Shown here piece after piece: positions 55,161 to 63,757 of a DNA stretch of 64,000 bases; positions within the stretch are counted from its first letter, which is position 1, and every line of letters begins with the position of its first letter. Where the stretch lies: contig JAZKXO010000003.1 in NCBI GenBank assembly GCA_045611685.1, forward strand, positions 37,995-101,994, in the 5' to 3' direction. The position numbers and the translations under genes were made by a program. Source of the stretch: SIG701 sp045611685. GTDB taxonomy: Bacteria > Bacillota > Clostridia > Oscillospirales > CAG-272. The notes under the pieces are model-generated. The model saw only the letters and a program-made list of their open reading frames with translations. It did no database searches and was not told where the DNA came from.

Positions 55161-56039
55161 ATGGAATTTTTTATCGAAAACGAGCACCTCGCCGTAACGG
55201 TCGATTCCGTTGGCTGTGAGATCATTTCTGTCAAAAGCAAAAAGGACGATACGGAGTATATGTGGATCGCCGATCCTGCATATTGGGGAGGGCACGCGCC
55301 CAATCTGTTTCCGATCTGCGGACGCCTGACAGAGGGTAAATATACGTACGAAGGAAAAACGTATGAGATGCAGTTGCACGGATTTGCGCGCAAGTGCGAG
55401 TTTACCATTTTTGAAAAGACGCCTTCATCCATTTCCATGACGCTTACCGATGACGAAATGACGCGAGCAATCTACCCGTTCCGCTTTGCGCTCACGATCA
55501 CCCATACGCTCGAAGGCGCGACCCTTCATACGAAATTCACCGTCGAAAACAAAGGAGAGAACGTGATGCCGTATGCTGTCGGCGGTCATCCGGGATTCAA
55601 CGTTCCTCTCGGCGGTGCGGGCGAATTCAGTGATTATTACCTCGAGTTTAGCGAGGCAACGCCTGCTCGCAAGTTAGCAATGAGTGAAGGCTATTTGTTG
55701 GGAGATTCAGTTCCGTTCCCGCTGGAGAACGGAAAGATCCTACACCTCAATCATGATTTCTTTAATAATGCCGGTACCTTCATTTTTGATATGGCGAAAG
55801 AGGTTACGCTCAAATCCAATAAAACCGAAAAATCGGTTACGCTCCGCTATGACGATATGACGTTTCTCGGCCTTTGGCACATCGCGGGCGCAGAAGCGCC
55901 GTATGTATGTATTGAGCCGTGGACGGGTGTGCCGGATTACGTCGACAAAATCGGCGATATTATGGGAAAGCGCGATATGCGTCATCTTGCCCCCGGTGAG
56001 AGGGAAACGCTCGGATATTCTATCACGTTTGGCTTGTAA
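55161..56039 (+). CDS. aldose 1-epimerase family protein (LacX-like)
   Basis: 292 aa, cytosolic. Mutarotase-like beta-sandwich: GCEIISVKSKKDDTEYMW, HAPNLFPICGRL, MQLHGFARKCEF (His) and VGGHPGFNVPL (second His), then CIEPWTGVPDY with the C-terminal Glu. This is the LacX/YeaD-like branch, where the sugar or sugar phosphate is not certain. Monocistronic; GGGAG before the ATG. Its 3' end runs into the hairpin chain at 56054-56239. Confidence 0.88.
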   Translation: MEFFIENEHLAVTVDSVGCEIISVKSKKDDTEYMWIADPAYWGGHAPNLFPICGRLTEGKYTYEGKTYEMQLHGFARKCEFTIFEKTPSSISMTLTDDEMTRAIYPFRFALTITHTLEGATLHTKFTVENKGENVMPYAVGGHPGFNVPLGGAGEFSDYYLEFSEATPARKLAMSEGYLLGDSVPFPLENGKILHLNHDFFNNAGTFIFDMAKEVTLKSNKTEKSVTLRYDDMTFLGLWHIAGAEAPYVCIEPWTGVPDYVDKIGDIMGKRDMRHLAPGERETLGYSITFGL

Positions 56040-56053
56040 GACGGAAAACAAAA

Positions 56054-56204
56054 GGAGTTGTTGCATTTATAAAAGCAACAACTCCGCGAGCGTTCCCTTG
56101 TCCGCTGAGGCGGCCATTTTTGCCCGTTACGGGCAAAAAATCGGGAAGTCTCGCAACAAATTCCATTGGAATTTCAAATATTTGCGTCTTTGCCGCAAAT
56201 ATTT
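56054..56204 (+). other. chain of five perfect stem-loops (candidate structured RNA)
   Basis: In order: GGAGTTGTTGC hairpin (56054-56085); a three-way junction whose outer stem is GCGAG..TTCCC (56086-56097) with GGGAA..CTCGC (56143-56154) and whose inner arms are CCGC-TGAG-GCGG (56102-56113) and TTTTTGCCCG-TTA-CGGGCAAAAA (56117-56139); AAATTCC-ATT-GGAATTT (56158-56174); AAATATTTGCG/CGCAAATATTT (56176-56204). Nearly every base is paired. No reading frame. Direction unknown, though the plus-strand terminator right behind it suggests plus. Confidence 0.6.
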
Positions 56205-56239
56205 GGGGCTGTCGCAGCTAAATGCGACAGCCCCTTTTT
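56205..56239 (+). terminator. terminator behind the hairpin chain
   Basis: 12-bp GGGGCTGTCGCA stem, 6-nt loop, then TTTTT. Plus-strand orientation. Confidence 0.9.
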
Positions 56240-56240
56240 A

Positions 56241-57218
56241 TTATCTTTCCTCGCGGAAATAGGGGAGACCCAAAGCGGCCGGCGGCTGATTTTCCTTCTT
56301 TTTGCCGACACTCGTTACGATCAGAACGATGATCGTAACTGCATAAGGGAGAATTTCGAGAAGTTTTGTTACGCTCATATCGAACTGGATGCCGAGCAGC
56401 GTCGGGATTCGGGTGCCCGCCAGATACAGAAGTCCGAAGAGGGCTGAGCCGATGATGCTGATTTGCGGACGCCACAGCGTGAAGATAACGAGTGCGATGG
56501 AAATCCATCCAAGCTGTTCGATACTCTTGTAGGCGTCGCAGGTGCCGGACCATCCCATAATATAGAAGAGACCGCCCAAAGCCGCGATACCGCTGCCGAT
56601 GCAGGTGGCAACGTATTTGTACCTCGTTACGTTGATACCGACCGCGTCTGCCGTTGCGGGATTTTCACCGACGGCACGCAGATGGAGTCCCACTCTCGTC
56701 TTGTTCAGAACGAAGGCGGCGATAAGTGCAATGGCGATCGCCAAAAAGACCATAACACCATTGTAGTTGAGCGCGGATGTACTGCCGCCGAAGGGATAAC
56801 GGAAATAGTTCTTCGCATATAGGTAATTCTGGAAAGCCTCTGTGGCGGAGGAGATGCCAGACATAATGAACTTCGTCGTACCTGCGCCGAAGATCGTCAT
56901 GGCGAGACCGGTTACGTTCTGGTTTGCCTTGAGCGTTACGGTCAGAAAACTGTAAATGATGCCCATCAGCATGCCACCCACAAACGAAGCGAGCAGCGTG
57001 ATAAGAACGAGGAGAATGGGGTGAAGCCCGCTTTGATTCAAAAGCTTGAGGGTAAGACAGCCGCACGCACCGCCCATGCACATGATGCCGGGGATTCCGA
57101 GGTTCAAGTGGCCGGCTTTTTCCGTAAGGATCTCACCGGTACAGCCGTAGAGAAATGTCATACCGAGGGAAACGGCGGTCAGTGCAAAATCAAGAAACTG
57201 AGAGAAAAACTGTTCCAT
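56241..57218 (-). CDS. nucleoside ABC transporter permease (NupQ-like)
   Basis: 325 aa, ~9 TM helices, BPD_transp_2 family. TFLYGCTGEILTEKAGHLNLGIPGIMCMGGACG near the N-terminus and GVNPATADA-like GENPATADAVGINVTRYKY coupling loop (~190-208). Pairs with the second permease; the ATG shares one base with its stop (TAATG). Last gene of the importer operon. Confidence 0.93.
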   Translation of the reverse strand: MEQFFSQFLDFALTAVSLGMTFLYGCTGEILTEKAGHLNLGIPGIMCMGGACGCLTLKLLNQSGLHPILLVLITLLASFVGGMLMGIIYSFLTVTLKANQNVTGLAMTIFGAGTTKFIMSGISSATEAFQNYLYAKNYFRYPFGGSTSALNYNGVMVFLAIAIALIAAFVLNKTRVGLHLRAVGENPATADAVGINVTRYKYVATCIGSGIAALGGLFYIMGWSGTCDAYKSIEQLGWISIALVIFTLWRPQISIIGSALFGLLYLAGTRIPTLLGIQFDMSVTKLLEILPYAVTIIVLIVTSVGKKKENQPPAALGLPYFREER

Positions 57219-58315
57219 TACGACTCACCTCCGTTTTTTGCAGTTTGGCGGAATTTTAATTTGTAGCCAATGAAGAATTCACATCCGATGATGAAGAAGA
57301 GCACGATACCGACTACCATAGAGGGGAAGGAGGAGTCAATATCGAAGTTGGTGGATACCTGCGCGGCACCCTGTTCAAGGAACGTAACGAATGCGGAGGT
57401 GCCGATCATAACGAGGGGGTTGAATTTTGCCATCCAAGAAACCATGATCGCCGTGAAGCCCATGCCGCCGACGGTCGTTTCTGCGATAGAGTGGTCAAGC
57501 GCGCCTACGATGAGGAAGCCAGCCACGCCGCAGACGGCGCCGGAGATAAGCATCGTACGGATGATGACACGGTTTACGTTGATCCCGATGTAGCGGGCGG
57601 TGTTTTCGCTTTCGCCCACGACGGAGATCTCGTATCCCTGCTTTGTGTATTGCAAGTAAATGTAAAGAAGCGCGGTGAGAAGCAGAACGGCAAGAATGAG
57701 AAGCAGATAGTTATGTCCGACCGTAGGCAGATGACCAACCTGCAATTCACCCAGCACGCTCGAACCGCTCGGTGTCCACAGAAGGAGGAAATAGGCAACA
57801 AGCCCGGTGGCCACGTAATTCATCATGAGGGTGAACAGCGTTTCGTTGGTGTTCCATTTTGCCTTGAAAATGGCTGGGATGCATCCCCAGATTGCACCGA
57901 CGGTAACGGATGCTGCGAACATAAGAACGAGAAGAACGCCGTTCGATACTTTGTCGCCGAGATAGATCATAACGGCAACGGCGGATAAAGCACCGATGAG
58001 GGTCTGTCCCTCCGCGCCGATGTTCCAAAAGCGCATACGGAACGCAGGCGTGATCGCGAGGGAAATGCAGAGCAGGACCGCCGCATCCTTGGCAAATCTC
58101 CAAAGACGGCGGGAAGAGCCAAAAGAGCCTTTGAACATCGTCTCAATAAATTCAAAGGGGTTTGCATGTACCAGGAGAACGGAGAGGAGTGCACAGAAGA
58201 GAAGTGCCGCGACAACGGCGATAACGCGGATCAGCATGGATTTCCACAGAGGCATTGCATCCCGTTTTACAACGTGAAACAGTGGCTCGCGGACTGCGGT
58301 GTTAGTCGTTTTCAT
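57218..58315 (-). CDS. nucleoside ABC transporter permease (NupP-like)
   Basis: 365 aa, ~9 TM helices preceded by a ~25-residue cytosolic N-terminus. FWNIGAEGQTLIGAL and the coupling loop VVGESENTARYIGINVNRV (~227-245) are typical of BMP-system permeases. ATGA overlap with the ATPase gene. Confidence 0.93.
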   Translation of the reverse strand: MKTTNTAVREPLFHVVKRDAMPLWKSMLIRVIAVVAALLFCALLSVLLVHANPFEFIETMFKGSFGSSRRLWRFAKDAAVLLCISLAITPAFRMRFWNIGAEGQTLIGALSAVAVMIYLGDKVSNGVLLVLMFAASVTVGAIWGCIPAIFKAKWNTNETLFTLMMNYVATGLVAYFLLLWTPSGSSVLGELQVGHLPTVGHNYLLLILAVLLLTALLYIYLQYTKQGYEISVVGESENTARYIGINVNRVIIRTMLISGAVCGVAGFLIVGALDHSIAETTVGGMGFTAIMVSWMAKFNPLVMIGTSAFVTFLEQGAAQVSTNFDIDSSFPSMVVGIVLFFIIGCEFFIGYKLKFRQTAKNGGES

Positions 58316-59874
58316 CGGCTGGCCTCCTTCTTGTCAGGATCCGTTTCAGTATCGCGTTCGGTCTTCGTCATAAGAAGGCCGATTTCTTCCTTTGTAGTAG
58401 TTCTGGCGTCGAGAATACCCGTAACACGGCCGGCGCAGATAACCAGAATTCTGTCGCAAATCTCCACCAGTACGTCCAGATCTTCGCCGACAAAAATGAC
58501 TGCAGTTCCGTTTTCTTTTTGCTTTGTGAGCAGTCCGTAAATGGTGTAGGATGAGTTGATGTCAAGTCCGCGCACAGGGTAAGCCGCCATCAGAACGGTG
58601 GGCGACGAGGCGATCTCGCGGCCGACCAGCACCTTCTGTACGTTACCGCCCGAAAGACGGCGAACGGGCGTGTGCGTGCTTGTCGTGGCTACCTCGAGTT
58701 CCTCTACGATCTTGTTTGCCAGATCCTTCGGCTTTTTACGGTCAACGAACATGGAATGTCCTTTACGGTAACTGCGGAGCATCATGTTGTCAATGATATC
58801 CATATTGCCGACGAGGCCCATGCCGAGGCGATCCTCCGGCACGAAGGAAAGGCGGACGCCGAGCTCGCGGATGGAAACGGGATCTTTGTCGCGAAGGTTT
58901 TCGCTCGTTCCCGTTTTTGGATTGTGGTAAACGATCTCGCCAACAGCGGGGTGCTGAAGGCCTGCGATTGACTCGAGAAGCTCCTTCTGACCGCTGCCTG
59001 CAATGCCGGCAATACCGAGGATCTCGCCGGAACGTGCCGTGAAGGTGATGTCATCGAGTACCTTGATGCCGTCCGCGTTCACAAGGGAAAGTCCCTTTAC
59101 TTCGAGTCTGTCACTTACGTTTTGCGGCTCCGGACGGTCAATGTTCAGTTCCACTTTTTTGCCGACCATCATTTCCGTGAGCTCGGCAGGGGAGGTCGAA
59201 GCCGTTTCTACCGTTGCGATGTGTTCGCCCTTGCGAAGAACAGCGACACGGTCGGAAATGGACATAACCTCGTGGAGTTTGTGCGTGATAATCAGAATGG
59301 ATTTTCCGTCCTCGCGCATACGGCGGAGAATGTCAAAGAGGCGATCCGTCTCCTGCGGGGTCAGAACGGCAGAGGGCTCGTCCAGAATCAGGATATCCGC
59401 ACCGCGGTAAAGAACCTTCAAAATCTCGACCGTTTGCTTTTCGGAAACGGACATTTCGTAAATCTTCTTTTTGGGGTCTACGTGAAAACCGTATTTGTTG
59501 GCAATCTCCTCAACACGGCGGTTTACGTCTTTCAGATTGTATCGTTCGTCGCCTTTGGCGCCGAGCACGATATTCTCAGCGGCGGTGAACAGTTCGACCA
59601 GCTTGAAATGCTGGTGGATCATACCGATACCGTGGCGGAATGCGTCCTTCGGCGAACGGATCACGACCTCTCGGCCGTCTACCGAGATCGTACCGTGATC
59701 GGGGTAGTAGATACCGGCGATCATATTCATAAGGGTGGTTTTACCGCAGCCGTTTTCGCCGAGGATCGAAAGGATCTCTCCTCTGTAAACAGTCAGATCC
59801 ACGTCCTTGTTTGCCGCCAGACTGCCGAAGTATTTGGAAACCTTATTCAGTTCCAAAGCAACCTGTTTGTTCAT
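58312..59874 (-). CDS. nucleoside ABC transporter ATPase, two-domain (NupO-like)
   Basis: 520 aa from ATG 59874 (MNKQVALELNKVSKYFG). Two fused ABC domains: the first with GENGCGKTT and ILDEPSAVLTPQE, the second with a degenerate P-loop (AGSGQKEL) and LSGGNVQKVLVGREI. This split, one catalytic and one degenerate site, is normal for sugar/nucleoside importers of this class. Confidence 0.95.
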   Translation of the reverse strand: MNKQVALELNKVSKYFGSLAANKDVDLTVYRGEILSILGENGCGKTTLMNMIAGIYYPDHGTISVDGREVVIRSPKDAFRHGIGMIHQHFKLVELFTAAENIVLGAKGDERYNLKDVNRRVEEIANKYGFHVDPKKKIYEMSVSEKQTVEILKVLYRGADILILDEPSAVLTPQETDRLFDILRRMREDGKSILIITHKLHEVMSISDRVAVLRKGEHIATVETASTSPAELTEMMVGKKVELNIDRPEPQNVSDRLEVKGLSLVNADGIKVLDDITFTARSGEILGIAGIAGSGQKELLESIAGLQHPAVGEIVYHNPKTGTSENLRDKDPVSIRELGVRLSFVPEDRLGMGLVGNMDIIDNMMLRSYRKGHSMFVDRKKPKDLANKIVEELEVATTSTHTPVRRLSGGNVQKVLVGREIASSPTVLMAAYPVRGLDINSSYTIYGLLTKQKENGTAVIFVGEDLDVLVEICDRILVICAGRVTGILDARTTTKEEIGLLMTKTERDTETDPDKKEASR

Positions 59875-59956
59875 GAAGCCCTCCGAATAGATAAAAGTCT
59901 CATTACAGCGCTTAAGCAAATTCCCGAAGTTTTCGGGAATTCGGTTAAACACTGTA

Positions 59957-59999
59957 AAACCGAGACAAGCGGAGCTAATGCTCCGCCTGTCGGTTTGCG
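59957..59999 (-). terminator. hairpin between binding-protein and ATPase genes
   Basis: ACCGA/GCGGAGC-ATTA-GCTCCGC/TCGGT stem followed on minus by TTTTA; a smaller palindrome TTCCCGAA/TTCGGGAA lies at ~59926-59941. Probably protects or partly ends the transcript so the binding protein is made in excess. Confidence 0.75.
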
Positions 60000-60010
60000 G
60001 TTATATAGAA

Positions 60011-61216
60011 TCAGCCGAAGTTGGTGTTCAGAAGGGTGATGCCGTCGATCTGAATATCGAAGTAAGGAGCACTGCGGTATTCGGACTCGTGGAAGTAACC
60101 GTCGGCGATAACCTCGGTGTCGGGTGTGTAAGCCGCATCGGTGTCAACGTCTGCCTTGTAGGAGGTAAGAGTCTCGCCGCCCTTGGTGAAGGTAGCGGTA
60201 TCAAATACCTTGATGTTGCCTGCAACGAGGTCAGCCTTTACAGCTTCCAGCTTCTCAACGGTGCCTGCTGCAGCGGCCTTTTCGTTAACCTCAGCGAGAA
60301 CAACGGAGCCGGTAGCGATCGTACCGGTCCAGTCAAGAGCGATTTCCTTACCTGCTTTTACCTGCTCGCAGATGTAGACGAAGTAAGGAGTCCAGTCGAT
60401 CTTGGAGGATACGATGAAGGTGTTCGGGCAGGAAGCAACGGTGCTGCCGTTGTAAGAAACGTTGGGAACGTTCTTCTCCTCGCAAACGGAGGGAGCGCCC
60501 ATGGAGTCAGCATGCTGGCTGATGAGAACACAGTTGTTGTTGATAAGCGCGGTAGCAGCGTCCTTCTCTTTGATCTCGTCATACCAGCTGCCGGTGAACT
60601 GTACGTCCATCGTTACGGACGGGCATACAGACTTAGCGCCGAGGTAGAAGGAGGTGTAACCGGAGATAACTTCTGCGTAGGTGAATGCGCCAACGTAACC
60701 CATCTTAGCCTGCTCAGCGGTGATCTTGCCGGCTGCGATCATCTCGTTCAGTTTGAGACCTGCAGCAACGCCTGCGAGGTATCTGCCTTCGTAGATGGAA
60801 GCGAATGCATTGTGGAAGTTAGAAAGGTTCTCGGTGTGAGCCATCGTACCGATAGCGTGGCAGAACTGCACGTCGGTGAATTCCTTGGCAGCCTTCAGAA
60901 GGTACGTCTCGTGACCGAAGCTGTCAGCAAAAATAATGTCGCAGCCCTGGTCAACCAGGTCAGCCGCTGCTTCGTATACAGCGTTGGACTCGGGGATGTT
61001 TCTCATGAGAATAACCTGATCGTCAGCGAGGCCGAGCTGTTCTTTAGCGCGGTAAACGGCTTCGATGAAGTTCAGGTCGTAGGTGGAAGCTTCGTCGTGA
61101 AGCAGGATTACGCCCAGCTTGAAATCTTCGTTGGACTTGTCGCAGGATACCATAGTAACAGCGAGGGCTGCAACCATGAGAACTGCGAGAAACATGGATA
61201 AGGTCTTTCTGAACAT
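60011..61216 (-). CDS. BMP-family nucleoside-binding lipoprotein
   Basis: 401 aa. Lipoprotein signal with lipobox VSC (Cys25 acylated), then the BMP/PnrA fold: FKLGVILLHDEASTYDLNF, CDIIFADSFGHE, GYVGAFTYAEVISGYTSFYLGA and GSWYDEIKEKDAATALI. The family binds purine nucleosides in Treponema and Streptococcus. Highly biased codon use fits an abundant surface protein. First gene of the importer operon. Confidence 0.95.
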   Translation of the reverse strand: MFRKTLSMFLAVLMVAALAVTMVSCDKSNEDFKLGVILLHDEASTYDLNFIEAVYRAKEQLGLADDQVILMRNIPESNAVYEAAADLVDQGCDIIFADSFGHETYLLKAAKEFTDVQFCHAIGTMAHTENLSNFHNAFASIYEGRYLAGVAAGLKLNEMIAAGKITAEQAKMGYVGAFTYAEVISGYTSFYLGAKSVCPSVTMDVQFTGSWYDEIKEKDAATALINNNCVLISQHADSMGAPSVCEEKNVPNVSYNGSTVASCPNTFIVSSKIDWTPYFVYICEQVKAGKEIALDWTGTIATGSVVLAEVNEKAAAAGTVEKLEAVKADLVAGNIKVFDTATFTKGGETLTSYKADVDTDAAYTPDTEVIADGYFHESEYRSAPYFDIQIDGITLLNTNFG

Positions 61217-61307
61217 TGTAGTTTCTCCTCATAAATGTTTTTTATATTCATAAAAGCCGTGGCTTTTACAAATCAGATTTGTATGCGCGTTCGACATGGG
61301 CGCTATT

Positions 61308-61336
61308 ATTATAACACGATGCGTGTTTTAAAGCAA
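61308..61336 (-). promoter_or_regulatory. promoter of the nucleoside importer operon
   Basis: Minus strand TTGCTT, 17 nt, TATAAT, ~92 nt before the binding-protein gene. The leader has small hairpins (AAAAGCC-GTG-GGCTTTT-like, ~61253-61268; CAAATC-A-GATTTG, 61270-61282). I see no purine riboswitch. Confidence 0.82.
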
Positions 61337-61379
61337 TAAACAAACAGAAAAATTCTTTTTTAAACGTTTATTTCGGCAA

Positions 61380-61952
61380 TCAGCAGAAACGTACGCCTTC
61401 AGCTTCGGTCATCGAGGCGATCCGTGCAAGGGATTCCACGCGGATTCCCATATCACGTACGATCTGACCGCCGTTCTGGTAGGCCTTTTCAATAACGATA
61501 CCTGCACCCACGACTTCGGCACCGGCATCCTTGATGAGGGAGAGCAAAGCGAGAAGAGCGCTTCCTTTTGCGAGGAAATCGTCAATGATGAGTACGCGGT
61601 CACCCGGCGAGAGGAACTGTTTGGACACTACAATGTCGTAACTTCTCTGATGCGTGTAAGAATATACGGAGGACGTGTAGACGTCGGCGTAAATATTATT
61701 GGTGTGCGTTTTCTTTGCGAACACGACGGGCACGCCGAAGTGTGCAGCGGTAAGGCACGCCACACCGATACCGGAGGCTTCGATCGTAAGGATTTTCGTA
61801 ACGCCGCTGTCCTTATACAGACGGTAAAATTCCTGACCGAGGAGGGAGAGAAAGGGAACGTCGATCTGATGATTCAGAAAGCTGTCCACCTTCAATACGT
61901 TGCCTGCACCGATCTTGCCGTCTTTTCGGATGCGGTTTTCGAGAAGTTCCAT
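61380..61952 (-). CDS. xpt: xanthine phosphoribosyltransferase
   Basis: Salvages xanthine to XMP with PRPP. 190 aa, usual length. VDSFLNHQIDVPFL near the N-terminus (family specific), EASGIGVACLTA and the PRPP loop VLIIDDFLAKGSALLAL. Directly upstream (on minus) of the nucleoside importer but with its own promoter; both fit a purine-salvage block. GGTGGAGG before the ATG. Confidence 0.96.
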   Translation of the reverse strand: MELLENRIRKDGKIGAGNVLKVDSFLNHQIDVPFLSLLGQEFYRLYKDSGVTKILTIEASGIGVACLTAAHFGVPVVFAKKTHTNNIYADVYTSSVYSYTHQRSYDIVVSKQFLSPGDRVLIIDDFLAKGSALLALLSLIKDAGAEVVGAGIVIEKAYQNGGQIVRDMGIRVESLARIASMTEAEGVRFC

Positions 61953-61990
61953 AAAATTGCCTCCACCGTCAAAAATGAAATATTGCTTAC

Positions 61991-62019
61991 ATTATACACG
62001 AATTTTTGATAAAAAACAA
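61991..62019 (-). promoter_or_regulatory. promoter of xpt
   Basis: Minus strand TTGTTT, 17 nt, TATAAT, ~39 nt before the ATG. No purine riboswitch in the leader. Confidence 0.8.
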
Positions 62020-62088
62020 GAGGAAACCGCGAAAATGTGAACGGATTTTTTCAAAATGTTTTTCATTCGGTGAATGAATTGCGAAAGA

Positions 62089-62298
62089 TCAGTTCTGTCG
62101 CTGTACGCTTTTGTATTCGTCGTAAAATTTATAGTACGGACAGCCGTCCGTGCGGCTTGTCATAAAGCGAAGGAACTCGTCTTCATCGAGGCTCATCATG
62201 CATTCGTATATGTCGTCCTCGTCGTTGTAATCGTAATAGACGCACGATTCACAGGCGGTTGCTTTTTTCGCCTTCTTTGGCTTTTTATTATCTTTCAT
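62089..62298 (-). CDS. DUF6472-like small Cys/Asp-rich protein
   Basis: 69 aa. Lys-rich N-terminus (KDNKKPKKAKK), then CESCVYYDYNDEDDIYECMMSLDEDEFLRFM and CPYYKFYDEYKSV. Four Cys (CESC, C, C) suggest a small metal site. I associate this pattern with DUF6472, common in clostridia and of unknown role. ATGA overlap with the NUDIX gene. Confidence 0.75.
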   Translation of the reverse strand: MKDNKKPKKAKKATACESCVYYDYNDEDDIYECMMSLDEDEFLRFMTSRTDGCPYYKFYDEYKSVQRQN

Positions 62299-62771
62299 CG
62301 TATCCTCCTGCCATTCAAAAAAGCGTTCGTGAGCGTCTCTCCGCTGTACACCAGTTTCAAAGAAAAGAACGGCTCGTCCGTGTCGAGAAGATCAAGGAAA
62401 ATCCGATCACCCTCCCATAGAGTGAGCTCGTACAATTTCTCTTTTTTGAGCCATTCAAGTTCTCCCTCATCACACTCTTTCAGTTCTCCGGAAAAATCCG
62501 ACGAGGTAAAAAGATGCATATACTCCGTCGCCTCGAGCGAATCCGAAACGAACGTTACGATTCCGCGGTAGCGAAAGGTATGGAGCGAAAGTCCGGTTTC
62601 CTCGATTACTTCGCGCAGAAGGCAGTCCTCCGGCGATTCCCCCGCTTCAAACTTGCCGCCGATGCCGATCCACTTGTCGCGGTTTTCATCGTTTTCTTTT
62701 TTCGTCCGATGAAGCATCAGATAACAGTCGTCTTTTTCGATATAGCACAGGGTTGTGTTTTTAAAAGGCAT
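62295..62771 (-). CDS. NUDIX hydrolase, MutT-like
   Basis: 158 aa. Complete Nudix box G39-x5-E45-x7-R53E54-x2-E57E58-x-G60. N-terminal TTLCYIEKDDCYLMLHR. Resembles the Firmicutes 8-oxo-dGTP diphosphatase group (MutT/YtkD-like), but substrate is not certain. Own promoter upstream. Confidence 0.9.
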   Translation of the reverse strand: MPFKNTTLCYIEKDDCYLMLHRTKKENDENRDKWIGIGGKFEAGESPEDCLLREVIEETGLSLHTFRYRGIVTFVSDSLEATEYMHLFTSSDFSGELKECDEGELEWLKKEKLYELTLWEGDRIFLDLLDTDEPFFSLKLVYSGETLTNAFLNGRRIR

Positions 62772-62825
62772 GATTCACTCCGTCTTTGGCAGAACGCCTT
62801 CTGCTTTATAAAATTTTATATGTTC

Positions 62826-62854
62826 ATTATACGAAAAAGGACGGAATCTGTCAA
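62826..62854 (-). promoter_or_regulatory. promoter of the NUDIX-DUF6472 unit
   Basis: Minus strand TTGACA, 17 nt, TATAAT, ~55 nt before the ATG. Confidence 0.85.
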
Positions 62855-62865
62855 GAAAGGTTCCA

Positions 62866-62893
62866 TAAAAAAGTCCCCGCCGTCGGCGGGGAA
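62866..62893 (-). terminator. terminator of mecA
   Basis: 8-bp TCCCCGCC/GGCGGGGA stem, 3-nt loop, then on minus CTTTTTT. Confidence 0.9.
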
Positions 62894-62905
62894 GTGTGTT
62901 CTGTT

Positions 62906-63511
62906 TTAGGCCAAGGGCGCGAGGAGGGAGACGGCGTCGGTGCAGAACAGACGGCAGTGCTCTTCTATGTAGGCAAAATCCCGAGGGCGGCATCTGAAAC
63001 CGTTATACTCGCCTAAAACCGGCACGTCAGCGGCAACAGCCAGATAGTAGCGGTGAGCGTCTTCGTCAAAATAGGCGCGCGCCGAAGGAGGGTCTTTGCG
63101 CGTGGCAAGACGTCGGCATCCGAGAAGCAGATCGGAGAGGGAGTCGAATCCATAAAGCGACTGTTCCGCATAGGGAGTCAGCGGGTTTTTTGAAGGCAGT
63201 GTCATAACCGATTCGGCGATAACACCATGCTCCGGGCGAGTTGGGTGTGAAATGGAATTCCTTTCACCGGCCAGTCGGGTGATGAACAACTCGCATCCAC
63301 CGTTCTTGGAGGGATACATTTGTACAAAAATTTTGCCGCCTGCGGGATCAAATCCAGTCTGTGCTTTCGCTTCATCAAGAATGTTCCAAAAGGCGCGGCG
63401 GGACGAGACACTCGTGCTGTCGATCGTGTCGCAGGTTATATCGTAGCGGCGCATATCCTGTGCCGAGAGCATCACTTTGAGCTTGCTTTCGCTTATGAGA
63501 ATGAGTTCCAT
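62906..63511 (-). CDS. mecA: MecA-type ClpC adaptor protein
   Basis: 201 aa from ATG 63511 (MELILISESKLKVMLSAQDMRRYDIT), behind GCGGAA. N-terminal substrate-binding domain (~1-75) with SSRRAFWNILDEA, a variable linker, and a C-terminal ClpC-binding domain (~115-201; YGFDSLSDLLLGCRRL, YFDEDAHRYYLAV, EYNGFRC). Targets proteins to ClpCP. clpC is not in the window. Confidence 0.85.
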   Translation of the reverse strand: MELILISESKLKVMLSAQDMRRYDITCDTIDSTSVSSRRAFWNILDEAKAQTGFDPAGGKIFVQMYPSKNGGCELFITRLAGERNSISHPTRPEHGVIAESVMTLPSKNPLTPYAEQSLYGFDSLSDLLLGCRRLATRKDPPSARAYFDEDAHRYYLAVAADVPVLGEYNGFRCRPRDFAYIEEHCRLFCTDAVSLLAPLA

Positions 63512-63756
63512 AAAAGAGATTCCGCTTTTTGCGCGGTCGTTCCTTTCTCTGAAATTAAGAGGAGAATATACTATATTATAAGCGAGGATGGCGCTTTTGT
63601 GTACCCCAAAAAACATGGTAAATCTGTGGCACAATCTCAACCCTTCAAGGGAATGGAAAAAACGGCGTCGATATTAACATATGCTGTCGTTCTGTGGAAT
63701 ATTTGCATAGGAAAATTAAAAAGCCTCCTCTGCCGAATGGGACGAGTGAGGCTCTT
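63512..63756. other. intergenic region between mecA and the repeat array
   Basis: 245 nt. Near mecA a minus-strand TATAAT (~63570) without a good -35 is the probable mecA promoter. The rest has no gene or named structure except the stem-loop at 63716-63757. Confidence 0.6.
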
Positions 63757-63757
63757 T
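63716..63757 (-). terminator. candidate terminator at the inner edge of the repeat array
   Basis: AGCCTC/GAGGCT stem with ~20-nt loop; on minus followed by TTTTTAATTTT. It would end transcripts coming leftward out of the repeats. Confidence 0.6.

Noticed and set aside
55011..55379. 123-residue N-terminal extension of MutY
   Set aside because: It crosses the divergent promoters and the start of the epimerase gene; MutY begins normally at 55010.
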